Origin: an uncultured Boseongicola sp.
GTDB taxonomy: Bacteria > Pseudomonadota > Alphaproteobacteria > Rhodobacterales > Rhodobacteraceae
NCBI GenBank assembly: GCA_905479635.1
Contig: CAJQNG010000105.1
Location: 1-53,316, forward strand
Direction: 5' to 3'
DNA: 53,316 nt
A program made the position numbers and the translations under genes. This document shows, in pieces, positions 24,329 to 33,578 of this stretch. How positions within the stretch are numbered: the stretch's first letter is position 1; each line of letters begins with the position of its first letter. The notes under the pieces are model-generated. The model saw only the letters and a list, made by a program, of their open reading frames with translations. It searched no databases and was not told where the DNA came from.

Positions 24329-26663
24329 GAAGATTGGCCATTATGCGGAAGGCTCCGGGTGATAGCTTTTCCATTTGGTGGTGCAAGATGAGAGACATGT
24401 GGATGTGCCGCCCGGCGCCGACGTCAGCTGCCAACCAAGCACCGTGTAAGGGGGCTTCGTCTGGGTCGTGCATTGAGATCAGGGGTTTATAGGCCACGTC
24501 CCAATCCTTCGCGAAGTAAAGGCCGCGCTCTTTATGCCAGTTTGCCCAATCATCGGCCCCAATTTCGTTTGGGGTGTGAAGAAGTGAGTGGTCTGGCTCC
24601 AGCAGGTCAACCTTTGCGGCTTCGTCAGTAACGCGCCAACGCAATGACGGCTGCCCGATTTCAAGGCGATACGGCGCTGTTGTTTCAGCGTCCCAGTTGT
24701 CCCAAGGACGATGATAGAGCGTGACCAAGGTTCCACCATTGCGTGTCCAGGCGTGGAGGCGTGGCATTGCGTCGGACAGGCCGGGGCGAAATTTCATTGC
24801 GAAGATACCGACGACGATGGTGTCGAACTTGGCGAGAGTGACGTCTGTCAAATCCGTGTCTGAGAGATCGGTGACATCCGTCCCCATGCGAGACAGCCAA
24901 TGCGCGATCCGGTCGTTGCCGCCGCCAATGTAGCCGACGCGCACGTCGGGCAGCGTGGCGTTTACAACGCGCACTTTGATCTCGGCGGCGCGCACGAGGG
25001 CGCGGGGAGTAATGTGGGCGCGCTGGATATGCTGGATGCTTGCCGCGTCTTCGCCTTCGATCTGAAGTGTTAAAACGTAAAGGCCGGTTTGAAGGTCCTT
25101 CGGGGCCTTGATGAAGAATTGATTGTCGGTTCGCTCGGCATGCCAGCCCTCGGGGACTTTAAGAGTAACGTCGGCGTCTAGTGGGCCAACGTCTTCCACT
25201 CGAACCACAATGGTGCGGTTTGGTGCCGCCGTATTTATAATTTCGGCCTTCGGGCTAATCGTGGCGGCACGGGTTGGGACGACGACGGGCGTGGTCTCAA
25301 AAGGGACGGTTGTTGTCGATGTGAGGCCGTGGACAGTGACATTCACACTAAGGCAAGGCGCTTCGGGTGCGCCCGGCAGGTAGGTGTCGGGGTATGGGTT
25401 TGAGGTGGTCGCTGTTTTGTCGAGCGATAGGGTGTCGCCGTTCTGTGACCAGCCGCTCGGAAGGAAGGTGCTCACGTCCAAGGTGGCGGCGCCTGGATCG
25501 GTTTCAAAGACAACGTCTACCCTGTCACCGGGTCGCAGGACGTCTTTGGCGAGCGTGGCGCGAAGCTCAACACCTGCCGCGATGCGTATGACCTTGGAAA
25601 GCTGTTCTTCTTTACGGGCGAGCTTGTGGCCGAAGGCGCTTTGGTTGTCGGCGCTGAGGGCGTCGCGCGCGTATCTCAGCGCGGTAAGGGCGCGGGTTGT
25701 ATAGACGAGGATTTCCGGACAGGACGGGAAAGCTGCGAGCGCAGCATCAATACCTTTCTGTGCGATTTCAAGGTGTTCGATCGCCTCTGGCGCGGGGAGA
25801 TCTGTAAGGATTGCGGGCAAACTAGACACAATGTCGGTGTCGGGGCCGGCTACGCGCGTTTGTGCAAGGTGGAGGGGGAAATCTGTTTCGTCCCCGCGCC
25901 GGACCCATCGTCCCATGGCTTGGGTGGCGTGAAGGACGCGGCTTTGCTGTCCGATGCGCGCAAAACTCCAGCCGGTGACGGGATCGCTGTCTGTGGCTGT
26001 CACGGTCAACGTCGCGGGAGGCGGCGGAAGGTCGTCGTCATAGGCCTGTCCAGCGCCGGACCACGCGGGAAGATAGAGTTTTTTGACCTGCCATGCGGGG
26101 AGATCGCTCCCTTTGAAATCCGGGTCTGCAGAGAGGCCCATGACCGTGTGGGCGGCTTCAGTCATTGCGCGGTGGTGGCCGTGTTGGCCCGGGACATCCA
26201 GAAACGTGGGACAGATGATGTCGGGGCGTTCGCGGCGTATAATCTCGACGAAACGCGCCAATGTCCGCTCGCGGCCCCATTTTCCTAGGGTCTCTTTGCC
26301 AGATTTCGAAAAGCCGAAGTCGAATATCGGGTCGTCTGGGCCTTCGGAGAGCCAATACATGCGTAGATCAAGCTGATCGCAAGCGGCTTCCATTTCCGCG
26401 GTGCGCAAGACGCCCAAGGCTTCAGTCGTTTCGGTGCCAATGTCATTTTGTCCGCCTTCACCACGGGTCGAACAGGCGTAAGAGATGTCTATACCGTCGC
26501 GAAAACGCAGGGCTGCAAGCATGGCTGATGTTTCGTCGTCGGGGTGCGCCCCGGTGTTCATGAATGACACGATACTGCGCAACGCGGTGAGGGCCCTCCA
26601 AAGGTCCAGGATGCGCGGGGCGCCCTGGTCTGTCGCAATCCGGGCTCTTTCTTTGAGAGGCAT
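24312..26663 (-). CDS. Large multidomain PIG-L family deacetylase
   Basis: The N-terminal domain (about 30-230) is a zinc-dependent PIG-L/LmbE de-N-acetylase. It has AHPDDE at 39-44, GEGGQND at 68-74 and GQHGHHRAM with likely ligands His161/His164. Simple PIG-L enzymes have about 230-300 residues; this one has 783. The middle (about 330-560) looks like beta-sandwich segments of NEW3 type. The end (from about DVRVGYIGGGNDRIAHWL) resembles a glutamine-amidotransferase-like/ThuA-type fold, ending GRHIHMSLILHHQMEKLSPG. No signal peptide is evident. It lies between the ROK regulator and the EamA exporter. It presumably removes an acetyl or other acyl group from an imported sugar. Confidence 0.85.
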   Translation of the reverse strand: MPLKERARIATDQGAPRILDLWRALTALRSIVSFMNTGAHPDDETSAMLAALRFRDGIDISYACSTRGEGGQNDIGTETTEALGVLRTAEMEAACDQLDLRMYWLSEGPDDPIFDFGFSKSGKETLGKWGRERTLARFVEIIRRERPDIICPTFLDVPGQHGHHRAMTEAAHTVMGLSADPDFKGSDLPAWQVKKLYLPAWSGAGQAYDDDLPPPPATLTVTATDSDPVTGWSFARIGQQSRVLHATQAMGRWVRRGDETDFPLHLAQTRVAGPDTDIVSSLPAILTDLPAPEAIEHLEIAQKGIDAALAAFPSCPEILVYTTRALTALRYARDALSADNQSAFGHKLARKEEQLSKVIRIAAGVELRATLAKDVLRPGDRVDVVFETDPGAATLDVSTFLPSGWSQNGDTLSLDKTATTSNPYPDTYLPGAPEAPCLSVNVTVHGLTSTTTVPFETTPVVVPTRAATISPKAEIINTAAPNRTIVVRVEDVGPLDADVTLKVPEGWHAERTDNQFFIKAPKDLQTGLYVLTLQIEGEDAASIQHIQRAHITPRALVRAAEIKVRVVNATLPDVRVGYIGGGNDRIAHWLSRMGTDVTDLSDTDLTDVTLAKFDTIVVGIFAMKFRPGLSDAMPRLHAWTRNGGTLVTLYHRPWDNWDAETTAPYRLEIGQPSLRWRVTDEAAKVDLLEPDHSLLHTPNEIGADDWANWHKERGLYFAKDWDVAYKPLISMHDPDEAPLHGAWLAADVGAGRHIHMSLILHHQMEKLSPGAFRIMANLLARRS

Positions 26664-26677
26664 TGTTGGTGGTCCGA

Positions 26678-27844
26678 TCAGTGGGCGTGGGCGATTTGTG
26701 GCGAAAGCGTTCGGTGAAGGACAAGGGCCGCGGCGCCGAGTGTCGCTGTCATTCGCCCCGATGTGCCGCGTTGAAGGCGGGGTAGTTTGGGGTTGGGGCG
26801 GTTTGAGACTGATTGGGCAGGAAGCAGCGTGTGCGCGACGAAGTGATTGAGGATCTGGTCTGGCATTGCGCCGCCAAGTATCACCGTTTCCGGATCAAAA
26901 ATATTCTCAACGATCGTAACTGCATAGGCGAGAGCCTCGGTGGCTTGATTAAGCCAGTCGTACAGGTCGTTGTCTTCGTGGGTAAAAAGCTCATCTAGTG
27001 CTTCGATATCGTCGCCCTTTTTGCCGACCCTCTGCAGATGTCTTTGAACCGACGAACGGCTGAGCGCGCTTTCGAGATTGTCGCGGCAGCCGGGCGCAGG
27101 GATGTGGCCGATTTCGCCTGCATTGCCGAACGCGCCCTGAACAAGGTGGCCGCCGCTGACAAGGCCAAGCCCGAGACCTGCTCCAAAGTAGAGGTAGGCA
27201 TAGGTGGAAAGATCTTGCGCAGCACCGCTGAGGCGTTCGGCCATGGCGGCGGCATTGGCATCATTGCTGACCTCGACGGGAAGACCGAGGGCATCGGAAA
27301 AGAGTGTGGTTGGGTCGACGTCGCACCAGTCTTCAAGTCCCGTGCCATGGCCTGTAATGCCAGTCGCACCGAAGGGACCGGGCATGACAATGCCGGCACC
27401 AAGCATGCGGCGACGGGCATTGGGCACGTCGGCTAGAGCATGGTGAAAGAGTGTTTTGACCGTATCGACGATTGTGCCTGGGTCTGTCTTTTGCAGGGCG
27501 ACGCGCTTGGTTACGACCGCTTGGCCTTCCATGTTGAGAAGAGCTGACAAGACGGCATCTGGTCGGACTTCGATCCCAAGCGCGAAACCACCCTTTGGGT
27601 TCAACGCATATTGTCTGGCGGGTTGGCCGCGGCCAACGTTGAGGTGCCCGCGTTCAATCAACAGACCGTCGCCCGAAAGATCCGCAATGATGTTGCTGAC
27701 GGCTTGGGTTGAAAGGGACAAAGCGCGGGCAATTTCCGCGCGTCCCATGGTGCCTTGACGATGGATTTGTCCCAGAACGGCTTGCCGGTTTTGGTGGCGT
27801 GAGCGCTCGGCATTGCTGCCTTGGAGGGGGGCGTTCTGAAACAT
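26678..27844 (-). CDS. ROK-family transcriptional regulator
   Basis: This 388-residue protein has an N-terminal winged HTH (MGRAEIARALSLSTQAVSNI) and a C-terminal ROK/ASKHA fold. Sugar-binding and phosphate-binding loops are seen in GIVMPGPFGATG, DANAAAMAERL, YLYFGAGLGLGLV and the zinc-type region GEIGHIPAPGCRDNLESALS. It is divergent from the sugar ABC operon and begins eight bases from a long inverted repeat that probably is its operator. No Shine-Dalgarno sequence is seen before the ATG, so translation may be leaderless. Ligand: probably the imported sugar or its derivative. Confidence 0.9.
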   Translation of the reverse strand: MFQNAPLQGSNAERSRHQNRQAVLGQIHRQGTMGRAEIARALSLSTQAVSNIIADLSGDGLLIERGHLNVGRGQPARQYALNPKGGFALGIEVRPDAVLSALLNMEGQAVVTKRVALQKTDPGTIVDTVKTLFHHALADVPNARRRMLGAGIVMPGPFGATGITGHGTGLEDWCDVDPTTLFSDALGLPVEVSNDANAAAMAERLSGAAQDLSTYAYLYFGAGLGLGLVSGGHLVQGAFGNAGEIGHIPAPGCRDNLESALSRSSVQRHLQRVGKKGDDIEALDELFTHEDNDLYDWLNQATEALAYAVTIVENIFDPETVILGGAMPDQILNHFVAHTLLPAQSVSNRPNPKLPRLQRGTSGRMTATLGAAALVLHRTLSPQIAHAH

Positions 27845-27851
27845 AGTCGCG

Positions 27852-27895
27852 GATTAACTCAAATAATTTGAATAATCAATCTGGTTGAGTTAATC
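27852..27895. promoter_or_regulatory. Long inverted repeat, likely ROK operator
   Basis: GATTAACTCAA (27852-27862) and its exact complement TTGAGTTAATC (27885-27895) form perfect 11-base arms separated by 22 bases, placing their centres 33 bases or about three helical turns apart. A smaller palindrome, CAAATAATTTG, lies at 27860-27870. The site stands between the divergent ROK and binding-protein genes, where binding could repress both. Confidence 0.75.
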
Positions 27896-27944
27896 GGGAG
27901 GAAGGAGTCACAAAATCAAAAGTTGCCATCTAGGGAGTTATGCA

Positions 27945-29201
27945 ATGAAAAAGCATTTTAAGGGCATGGTCGCAGCTGGCCTGACCTCGGCGACGGCCTT
28001 GTTCGCAAGCGCCGCCAACGCGGTCGAAATTGAGTACTGGCAGTATTTCTTCGATGCTCGCGTCACAGCGATGGAGCAGTTGATTGAGAATTTCCAGTCA
28101 GCGAACCCGGATATTACCGTGACGATGACGCATTTTCCGTATGCCGATTATCGCACCAAAGTTGCCGCGGCAATTCCAGCGGGTGAGGGGCCTGACGTCG
28201 TACAGTTGTTTTACGGATGGTTGAACGATTACGTGAAAGCTGAATTGATCCAGCCACTTCCTGCCGACACTTTCCCGCCGTCGATGGTGGATGAAGAGTT
28301 CTTCCCGATGGTTCAGGCCATGAAGGACGGCGATGCTTATTGGGCCTTGCCGACGGCAGTTCGATCGCTTGCCCTGTTTTACAACAAGCGTCTAATGGAA
28401 GAGGCCGGTGTTGAGCCGCCGACAAATTTGGAAGAGTTTTTAGCCGCAGCCGCTGCGATGACGAAATTCGATGGCGCCGGCAACATCACTCAGGTTGGTG
28501 TTACGGCGGGTATGACCGCGCAAGATCACCACTGGTGGCGCGAAGGTCTGATCCGTCAGATGGGCGGCGAGCCTTACACTAACGACTATCAAACAGTGAA
28601 TTACAATTCGGAAGCGGGCGTGAAGGCACTTGAGTTCTACACAAACCTGTTTGAAGGCGAAAACCCTGTTTCGGCAATCGGCTTTATGGATGAACCACAA
28701 GCCGCCTTCAAAGCGGGTCGTGCGGGCATGCATATTGATGGCTCGTTCCGGATTGGATCGCTTGATAAAACACGCGGTCTTGAGTGGGGCGTAACCGAGC
28801 TTCCGGCGACTGCCGATGGCACGCGATCGAACTATTCGTCCTATTGGGTGAATGCGATCACCACGAAGGCCGAGGGCGAAAAGTATGATGCTTCAGTGAA
28901 GTTCATGGAATACATCACCTCGGATGAGGCGATGCAGATCTGGCTTGATGTCGTTGGCGAACTGCCGGCGAAACCATCGGTTGGTCTGACTGAGGCAAAT
29001 GCGAACAACGATGTTTATGGACCGTTCATCCGTGGTCTGGCTTATGCCAACACAACCAAATTCGCTAACGAAAGTGCGCAGCGCCAGCTGATGGTTGAAA
29101 TGGTTGAGCGTATCCAGCTTCAGGATATGAGCGTCGAAGACAGTATCGCAATTGCCGCCGAAGCTGAGCAGAAGATCCTCGACGAATATTACAGCGACTG
29201 A
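27945..29201 (+). CDS. ABC transporter sugar-binding protein (family 1)
   Basis: This 418-residue periplasmic protein of the MalE/UgpB class has a signal peptide (MKKHFKGMVAAG, ending ASAANA). Conserved family stretches are GEGPDVVQLFYGWLNDYV, ALPTAVRSLALFYNKRLMEE and AAFKAGRAGMHIDGSFRIG. AGGGAG stands before the ATG. It is the first gene of the six-gene plus-strand operon up to the PfkB kinase. The ligand is unknown but, given the PIG-L enzyme, could be an N-acylated sugar. Confidence 0.92.
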   Translation: MKKHFKGMVAAGLTSATALFASAANAVEIEYWQYFFDARVTAMEQLIENFQSANPDITVTMTHFPYADYRTKVAAAIPAGEGPDVVQLFYGWLNDYVKAELIQPLPADTFPPSMVDEEFFPMVQAMKDGDAYWALPTAVRSLALFYNKRLMEEAGVEPPTNLEEFLAAAAAMTKFDGAGNITQVGVTAGMTAQDHHWWREGLIRQMGGEPYTNDYQTVNYNSEAGVKALEFYTNLFEGENPVSAIGFMDEPQAAFKAGRAGMHIDGSFRIGSLDKTRGLEWGVTELPATADGTRSNYSSYWVNAITTKAEGEKYDASVKFMEYITSDEAMQIWLDVVGELPAKPSVGLTEANANNDVYGPFIRGLAYANTTKFANESAQRQLMVEMVERIQLQDMSVEDSIAIAAEAEQKILDEYYSD

Positions 29202-29211
29202 TGCTGTTCTT

Positions 29212-29240
29212 GCCGCTCCGGTCTTGATGATCGGGGCGGC
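29212..29240 (+). terminator. Hairpin between sugar-binding protein and permease genes
   Basis: GCCGCTCC and GGGGCGGC can pair with one mismatch around a loop of about 13 bases. The hairpin lies in the 65-base gap between the binding protein and first permease genes, the usual place of a partial stop or mRNA-stabilising structure in ABC operons. There is no T-run. Confidence 0.5.
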
Positions 29241-29266
29241 GTTATCGACCCCTAAGGGCGACATCA

Positions 29267-30154
29267 ATGTATCGCAATCTCACCATTCGCCAGAAGCAGA
29301 TCGTATGGGCCTGGAGCTTCCTGGCTCTACCAGTGATTTTCTATGCGGTGATCAGGTTTTACCCGACGGGGAATGCCATTCTGATCAGCTTTCAGAACTG
29401 GAATCTTCTTGGAGATCGGACCTGGGCGGGGCTGGAAAACTACGAGAAGCTTTGGAATGATCCAACCTTCTGGAAAGTCTTTCAGAATACATTTGTTTAT
29501 CTGCTAATCGGTACACCATTCAGCCTCGCTCTTTCGTTTTTGATTGCGTATCACCTTGATAAGTTGAGGTTTATGCACGGATTCCTCAGGATTCTGTATT
29601 TCCTGCCATTCATGACAAGCGCGGTTGCGATGGCCTGGGTTTGGCGCTGGTTTTACCAGGATGTACCGGTTGGATTGTTCAACAACATTCTGGCGGGTTT
29701 CGGAATTCCGCAGATCAGTTTTTTGAACTCAACCACCAACGCTTTGCCGTCTGTGTTGGCGCCAGCGGTTTGGGCCGGGCTTGGGTTTCAGGTGATTATT
29801 TTCATGGCTGGAATTCGGGCCATTCCAACAAGCTATTACGAGGCTGCAAAGATTGACGGGGTCGGATGGTGGACAATCTTGACGCAGATCACACTGCCGC
29901 TTTTGCGCCCGACAATCGTGTTCATCGTGGTGTTTTCGTCCATCGGCTTTTTGCGCATATTTGACCACGTCTTCAATATGACGACGAACAATCCGGGCGG
30001 TCCTTTGAATTCGACGAAGCCGCTTGTGCTGATGATCTACGACACGGCGTTCAATGGGTTCGACATGGGGTATGCGGCCGCGCAGACCGTTGTCTTATTT
30101 ACCATTTTGCTGATTGTCTCGCTTATCCAGCTTCGCTTGTTGAGGAGCAACTAA
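29267..30154 (+). CDS. ABC sugar transporter permease 1 (MalF/UgpA-like)
   Basis: This 295-residue permease has six hydrophobic segments. The cytoplasmic EAA loop that docks the ATPase is visible as YYEAAKIDGVGWWTILTQIT followed by LPLLRP. The stop codon directly precedes the GTG start of the second permease. It is full length. Confidence 0.93.
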   Translation: MYRNLTIRQKQIVWAWSFLALPVIFYAVIRFYPTGNAILISFQNWNLLGDRTWAGLENYEKLWNDPTFWKVFQNTFVYLLIGTPFSLALSFLIAYHLDKLRFMHGFLRILYFLPFMTSAVAMAWVWRWFYQDVPVGLFNNILAGFGIPQISFLNSTTNALPSVLAPAVWAGLGFQVIIFMAGIRAIPTSYYEAAKIDGVGWWTILTQITLPLLRPTIVFIVVFSSIGFLRIFDHVFNMTTNNPGGPLNSTKPLVLMIYDTAFNGFDMGYAAAQTVVLFTILLIVSLIQLRLLRSN

Positions 30155-31036
30155 GTGGTTGCGGCTTCAGATATTCCGCGCGCCTCTTCAAATGCGCTGT
30201 TGAACGTGCAACCCGCGCGCAAGCCGCGCAATATGGGGCAGATAATTCGCTGGTTGTTGCTTTTCTTCGGCGGCATTTTGATGGTCATGCCGATTGCCTA
30301 CATGATCTCGACGTCGCTGAAATGGCCGCACGAAGTCTATAACGTCAATCTGATCCCCGAAGAGCCGACAATCGAGAACTATACCTTCGTTCTTGAGGAC
30401 GGTCGGTTTTATTGGTGGTTCTTAAATTCGATTATTATCGCCACGCTGACGACGATCTCGAACCTCCTTTTTGACTCGCTGGTTGGCTACACGCTATGTA
30501 AGTTTCGCTTTCCTGGACGACAGATTGTCTTCATCGCGATCCTGTCCACGTTGATGATCCCTACCGAAATGCTGGTGATCCCGTGGTATCTAATGAGTCA
30601 GAGTTTCGGGTGGCTTGATAGTTATTGGGGGATCATGTTCCCGGGAATGATGACGGCATTTGGCACGTTTTTGATGAAGCAATTCTTCGAGAGTGTCCCA
30701 GATGATTTCATTGAGGCGGCGCGCATCGACGGGCTCAATGAGTTACAAATCTGGTGGACCGTGGCGATGCCATTGGTGAAGCCGGCTTTGGCCGCCTTGG
30801 CGATCTTTGTGTTCCTTGGCAACTGGACGGCGTTCCTGTGGCCTCTGATCGTTACCAACTCAGTTGATATGTATACGATACCAGTGGGCCTGTCGGGCTT
30901 TGGCGACGAGGCCGATGTGGCGTGGGAGTTGATCATGACCGGGGCGGCCGTCAGCACAATTCCGACGCTGGTTGTTTTTCTGGTTTTCCAGCGGTTCATC
31001 ATCCGCGGTGTCGTTATGGCTGGATTGAAGGGATGA
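30155..31036 (+). CDS. ABC sugar transporter permease 2 (MalG/UgpE-like)
   Basis: This 293-residue second permease starts with GTG immediately after the first permease. The EAA loop reads FIEAARIDGLNELQIWWTVA followed by MPLVKPALAAL. Six hydrophobic segments are expected. Its stop overlaps the start of the lyase gene (ATGA), so transporter and enzyme are translationally coupled. Confidence 0.92.
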   Translation: MVAASDIPRASSNALLNVQPARKPRNMGQIIRWLLLFFGGILMVMPIAYMISTSLKWPHEVYNVNLIPEEPTIENYTFVLEDGRFYWWFLNSIIIATLTTISNLLFDSLVGYTLCKFRFPGRQIVFIAILSTLMIPTEMLVIPWYLMSQSFGWLDSYWGIMFPGMMTAFGTFLMKQFFESVPDDFIEAARIDGLNELQIWWTVAMPLVKPALAALAIFVFLGNWTAFLWPLIVTNSVDMYTIPVGLSGFGDEADVAWELIMTGAAVSTIPTLVVFLVFQRFIIRGVVMAGLKG

Positions 31037-32517
31037 CAGACACAAGCGTTTTCCCTGATCCGACCTACAAGGAGACGGTTCTTGCGCCTTTGTTTGAGGG
31101 CGTCAAATTGCATTATGCAGGCCACATGGCGACGATCAATCAGGCCCATTTGGTGATGTTGATTGAGACCGGCATTTTGTCGACGGACGACGGGGCAAAA
31201 ATTGCTGTAGCCCTCCGTGATGTTGAGGCTGCGACCGATATTGGCGCTTTGACTTACACTGGTGAGTTCGAGGATTATTTCTTCTACGTCGAAGCAGAAT
31301 TGCGGAGCCGTCTCGGTGACTTAGGCGGCGCACTTCACACTGCACGCTCGCGCAATGATATGGACCATACGCTGTTTAAGATGGTTCTTCGCACCAAAGC
31401 AGAGGGCTTGCTTTCAGGGATTGTCGGGCTGTCTAATGCACTGGTTGCAAAAGCAGAGGCGGAAGCGGACACTTTAATCGTGGCTTTTACGCATGGCCAG
31501 CCCGCACAGCCGACGACGTTTGGTCACTACCTCGGTGCGATCATCGAGGTCTTAAACCGCGATGCGGCGCGTCTTTCCGCTGCGATTGAAAATCTGGGGC
31601 ATTGTCCAATGGGGGCAGCAGCAATCACGACGTCCGGTTTTCCCATAGACCGCAGGCGGATGGCCAACCTTCTTGGATTTGAGGGGCCGCTGGTCAATTC
31701 CTATGGCTGTATCGCGTCTGTGGACTATGTGACCGGGCTTTATAGCGCGATGAAGCTGGTCTTCCTTCATCTCGGGCGCGTCGTTCAGGACATGGCGTTC
31801 TGGTCAAGCTTTGAGGTCGGGCAGCTTTACGTGCCTAATTCTCTTGTTCAGATAAGTTCGATCATGCCGCAGAAGCGCAATCCGGTACCGATTGAGCATA
31901 TGCGCCACCTGTCGTCCGTTACTGTTGGTCGGTGCGATATGGTTGTGAACACGATGCACAATACGCCGTTTACGGACATGAACGACAGCGAGGGCGAGGT
32001 TCAGCAGGTGGGCTATGAAGCGTTTGAAAGCGGGCGGCGGGTCATCGACCTTTTGACGGCATTTTTGCCAGCATGTTCAATCAACGAAACGAACGTGCGG
32101 CGCAATACGGATGCGGCCTGTATCACGATCACCGAACTTGCAGATACTCTGGTGCGCGAGGAGGGGCTTACTTTTCGTCAGGCCCATGAGATCGCTGCAA
32201 AGACTGCGCGTGTGGTCATTGCGCAGTCCATCCCGCTTGGAGATGGGTTCGAAGCCTTCACAGCCGCCTTTGGCACCGAGGTCGGGCAGGGCCCGGCAAT
32301 GGGCGAGCCGGATTTCCGCCGCGTGACGTCGGCTGAAAACTTCGTTGCTGTGCGCAACTGCATTGGAGGGCCGGCGCCAGAGGCTTTGGCGCAGGCCTTG
32401 TCGCACTACGGCGAAGAATTGAACGCTATCGGTGCGGCGCAGCGCGTGCGTGTCGACCGTATTCACAGTGCTGCCAGGCGTCTCGACACGGCATTCACGT
32501 CCATTCTGGAGACCTGA
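31033..32517 (+). CDS. Argininosuccinate lyase-like enzyme of a sugar ABC operon
   Basis: This 494-residue member of the aspartase/fumarase superfamily has HTARSRND (102-109, the argininosuccinate-lyase type of substrate loop), THGQPAQPTTFGH around His154, and the flexible signature loop SSIMPQKRNP (275-284). These enzymes split a C-N or C-O bond by beta-elimination and commonly release fumarate. It is embedded between the permease and ATPase genes of a sugar importer, with no arginine-synthesis gene nearby, so a catabolic role on an imported succinylated or amino-acid-linked sugar is more likely than ArgH. I chose the ATG at 31033 overlapping the permease stop. Confidence 0.85.
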   Translation: MTDTSVFPDPTYKETVLAPLFEGVKLHYAGHMATINQAHLVMLIETGILSTDDGAKIAVALRDVEAATDIGALTYTGEFEDYFFYVEAELRSRLGDLGGALHTARSRNDMDHTLFKMVLRTKAEGLLSGIVGLSNALVAKAEAEADTLIVAFTHGQPAQPTTFGHYLGAIIEVLNRDAARLSAAIENLGHCPMGAAAITTSGFPIDRRRMANLLGFEGPLVNSYGCIASVDYVTGLYSAMKLVFLHLGRVVQDMAFWSSFEVGQLYVPNSLVQISSIMPQKRNPVPIEHMRHLSSVTVGRCDMVVNTMHNTPFTDMNDSEGEVQQVGYEAFESGRRVIDLLTAFLPACSINETNVRRNTDAACITITELADTLVREEGLTFRQAHEIAAKTARVVIAQSIPLGDGFEAFTAAFGTEVGQGPAMGEPDFRRVTSAENFVAVRNCIGGPAPEALAQALSHYGEELNAIGAAQRVRVDRIHSAARRLDTAFTSILET

Positions 32518-32519
32518 CC

Positions 32520-33578
32520 TTGGCCAATCTTGCCTTACGCTCGCTTACGAAATCCTACGGGTCTACCGAGGTGCTTCACGGTATTTCGCTTGATGTGGCG
32601 GATGGGGAATTCGTGGTCTTTGTCGGTCCTTCCGGCTGCGGGAAATCGACGACCTTGCGGCTGATCGCGGGTCTTGAAGAGACCACAAGCGGGATCATCG
32701 AAATTGGCGACCGCGAGGTGAATAATCTTGAGCCCAAAGAGCGCGATATTGCGATGGTGTTTCAAAACTATGCGATCTACCCGCATATGTCGGTGAAAAA
32801 GAATATCGCGTTCGGATTGCGATCTTCAAAGATGCCAAAGCCCGACAAAGAGAAGCGTATTCAAGAGGTTGCTGGTATTCTCGATATGGTGGACCTGTTG
32901 GAGCGTAAGCCTTCGCAGCTTTCAGGTGGGCAACGGCAACGGGTCGCCATTGGGCGGGCCATGGTGCGTGATCCTGCCGTGTTCCTGTTTGACGAACCCC
33001 TTTCCAATCTTGATGCGCAACTTCGCACACAGATGCGTCTGGAGATAAAACGTCTGCATCAGCGGGTCGGAAATACGATCATCTTTGTGACCCATGATCA
33101 GATTGAAGCTATGACCATGGCAGACCGCATCGTGATCATGAAAGATGGTCATATCCAGCAAGTCGGCACGCCAGCCGAAGTTTACCACAAGCCCGCAAAT
33201 ACTTTCGTCGCCCGGTTTATTGGCGCGCCTTCGATGAACATGTTGTCGGCACGCGTGACCGATGGGGGGGTGACGCTTGAAGGCGGGCAGCGCGTGGCTA
33301 TGGAGTTTGACAGGATACCCGAGGTTTCCGATGTCCTGATCGGTGTGCGCCCTGACGATTTGCACCCAGACGACATTAACCCAATCATCAGTGGTCAGGT
33401 CACCGTTCTTGAGCCTTTGGGCCCCGAGACGCTCATCTACGTGGAAACGCCAAGCGGTGAGGTCATCGCGAAGGCAGATGGGCGTAGCCCCCCGAAGGTT
33501 GGCGATACGGTTTATCTTGGCGCGGGCGTCGAGCATTTGCATATGTTTGACGCTAAAACCGGAATTGCTTGGACATGA
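32520..33578 (+). CDS. ABC sugar transporter ATP-binding protein (UgpC/MalK-like)
   Basis: This is a 352-residue ATPase of the CUT1 type. Walker A GPSGCGKSTTLRLIAG, Q-loop FQNYAIYPH, signature LSGGQRQRVAIGRAM, Walker B VFLFDEPLSNLD and switch His in FVTHDQIEA are all present. The C-terminal TOBE domain runs from about residue 240. The start appears to be TTG, two bases after the lyase stop. It drives the permease pair encoded upstream. Confidence 0.93.
   Translation: MANLALRSLTKSYGSTEVLHGISLDVADGEFVVFVGPSGCGKSTTLRLIAGLEETTSGIIEIGDREVNNLEPKERDIAMVFQNYAIYPHMSVKKNIAFGLRSSKMPKPDKEKRIQEVAGILDMVDLLERKPSQLSGGQRQRVAIGRAMVRDPAVFLFDEPLSNLDAQLRTQMRLEIKRLHQRVGNTIIFVTHDQIEAMTMADRIVIMKDGHIQQVGTPAEVYHKPANTFVARFIGAPSMNMLSARVTDGGVTLEGGQRVAMEFDRIPEVSDVLIGVRPDDLHPDDINPIISGQVTVLEPLGPETLIYVETPSGEVIAKADGRSPPKVGDTVYLGAGVEHLHMFDAKTGIAWT

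Noticed and set aside
31033-32517. Naming the lyase argH
   Set aside because: The family match is good, but it is coupled to sugar-transporter genes and no arginine gene is near, so the housekeeping name would mislead.
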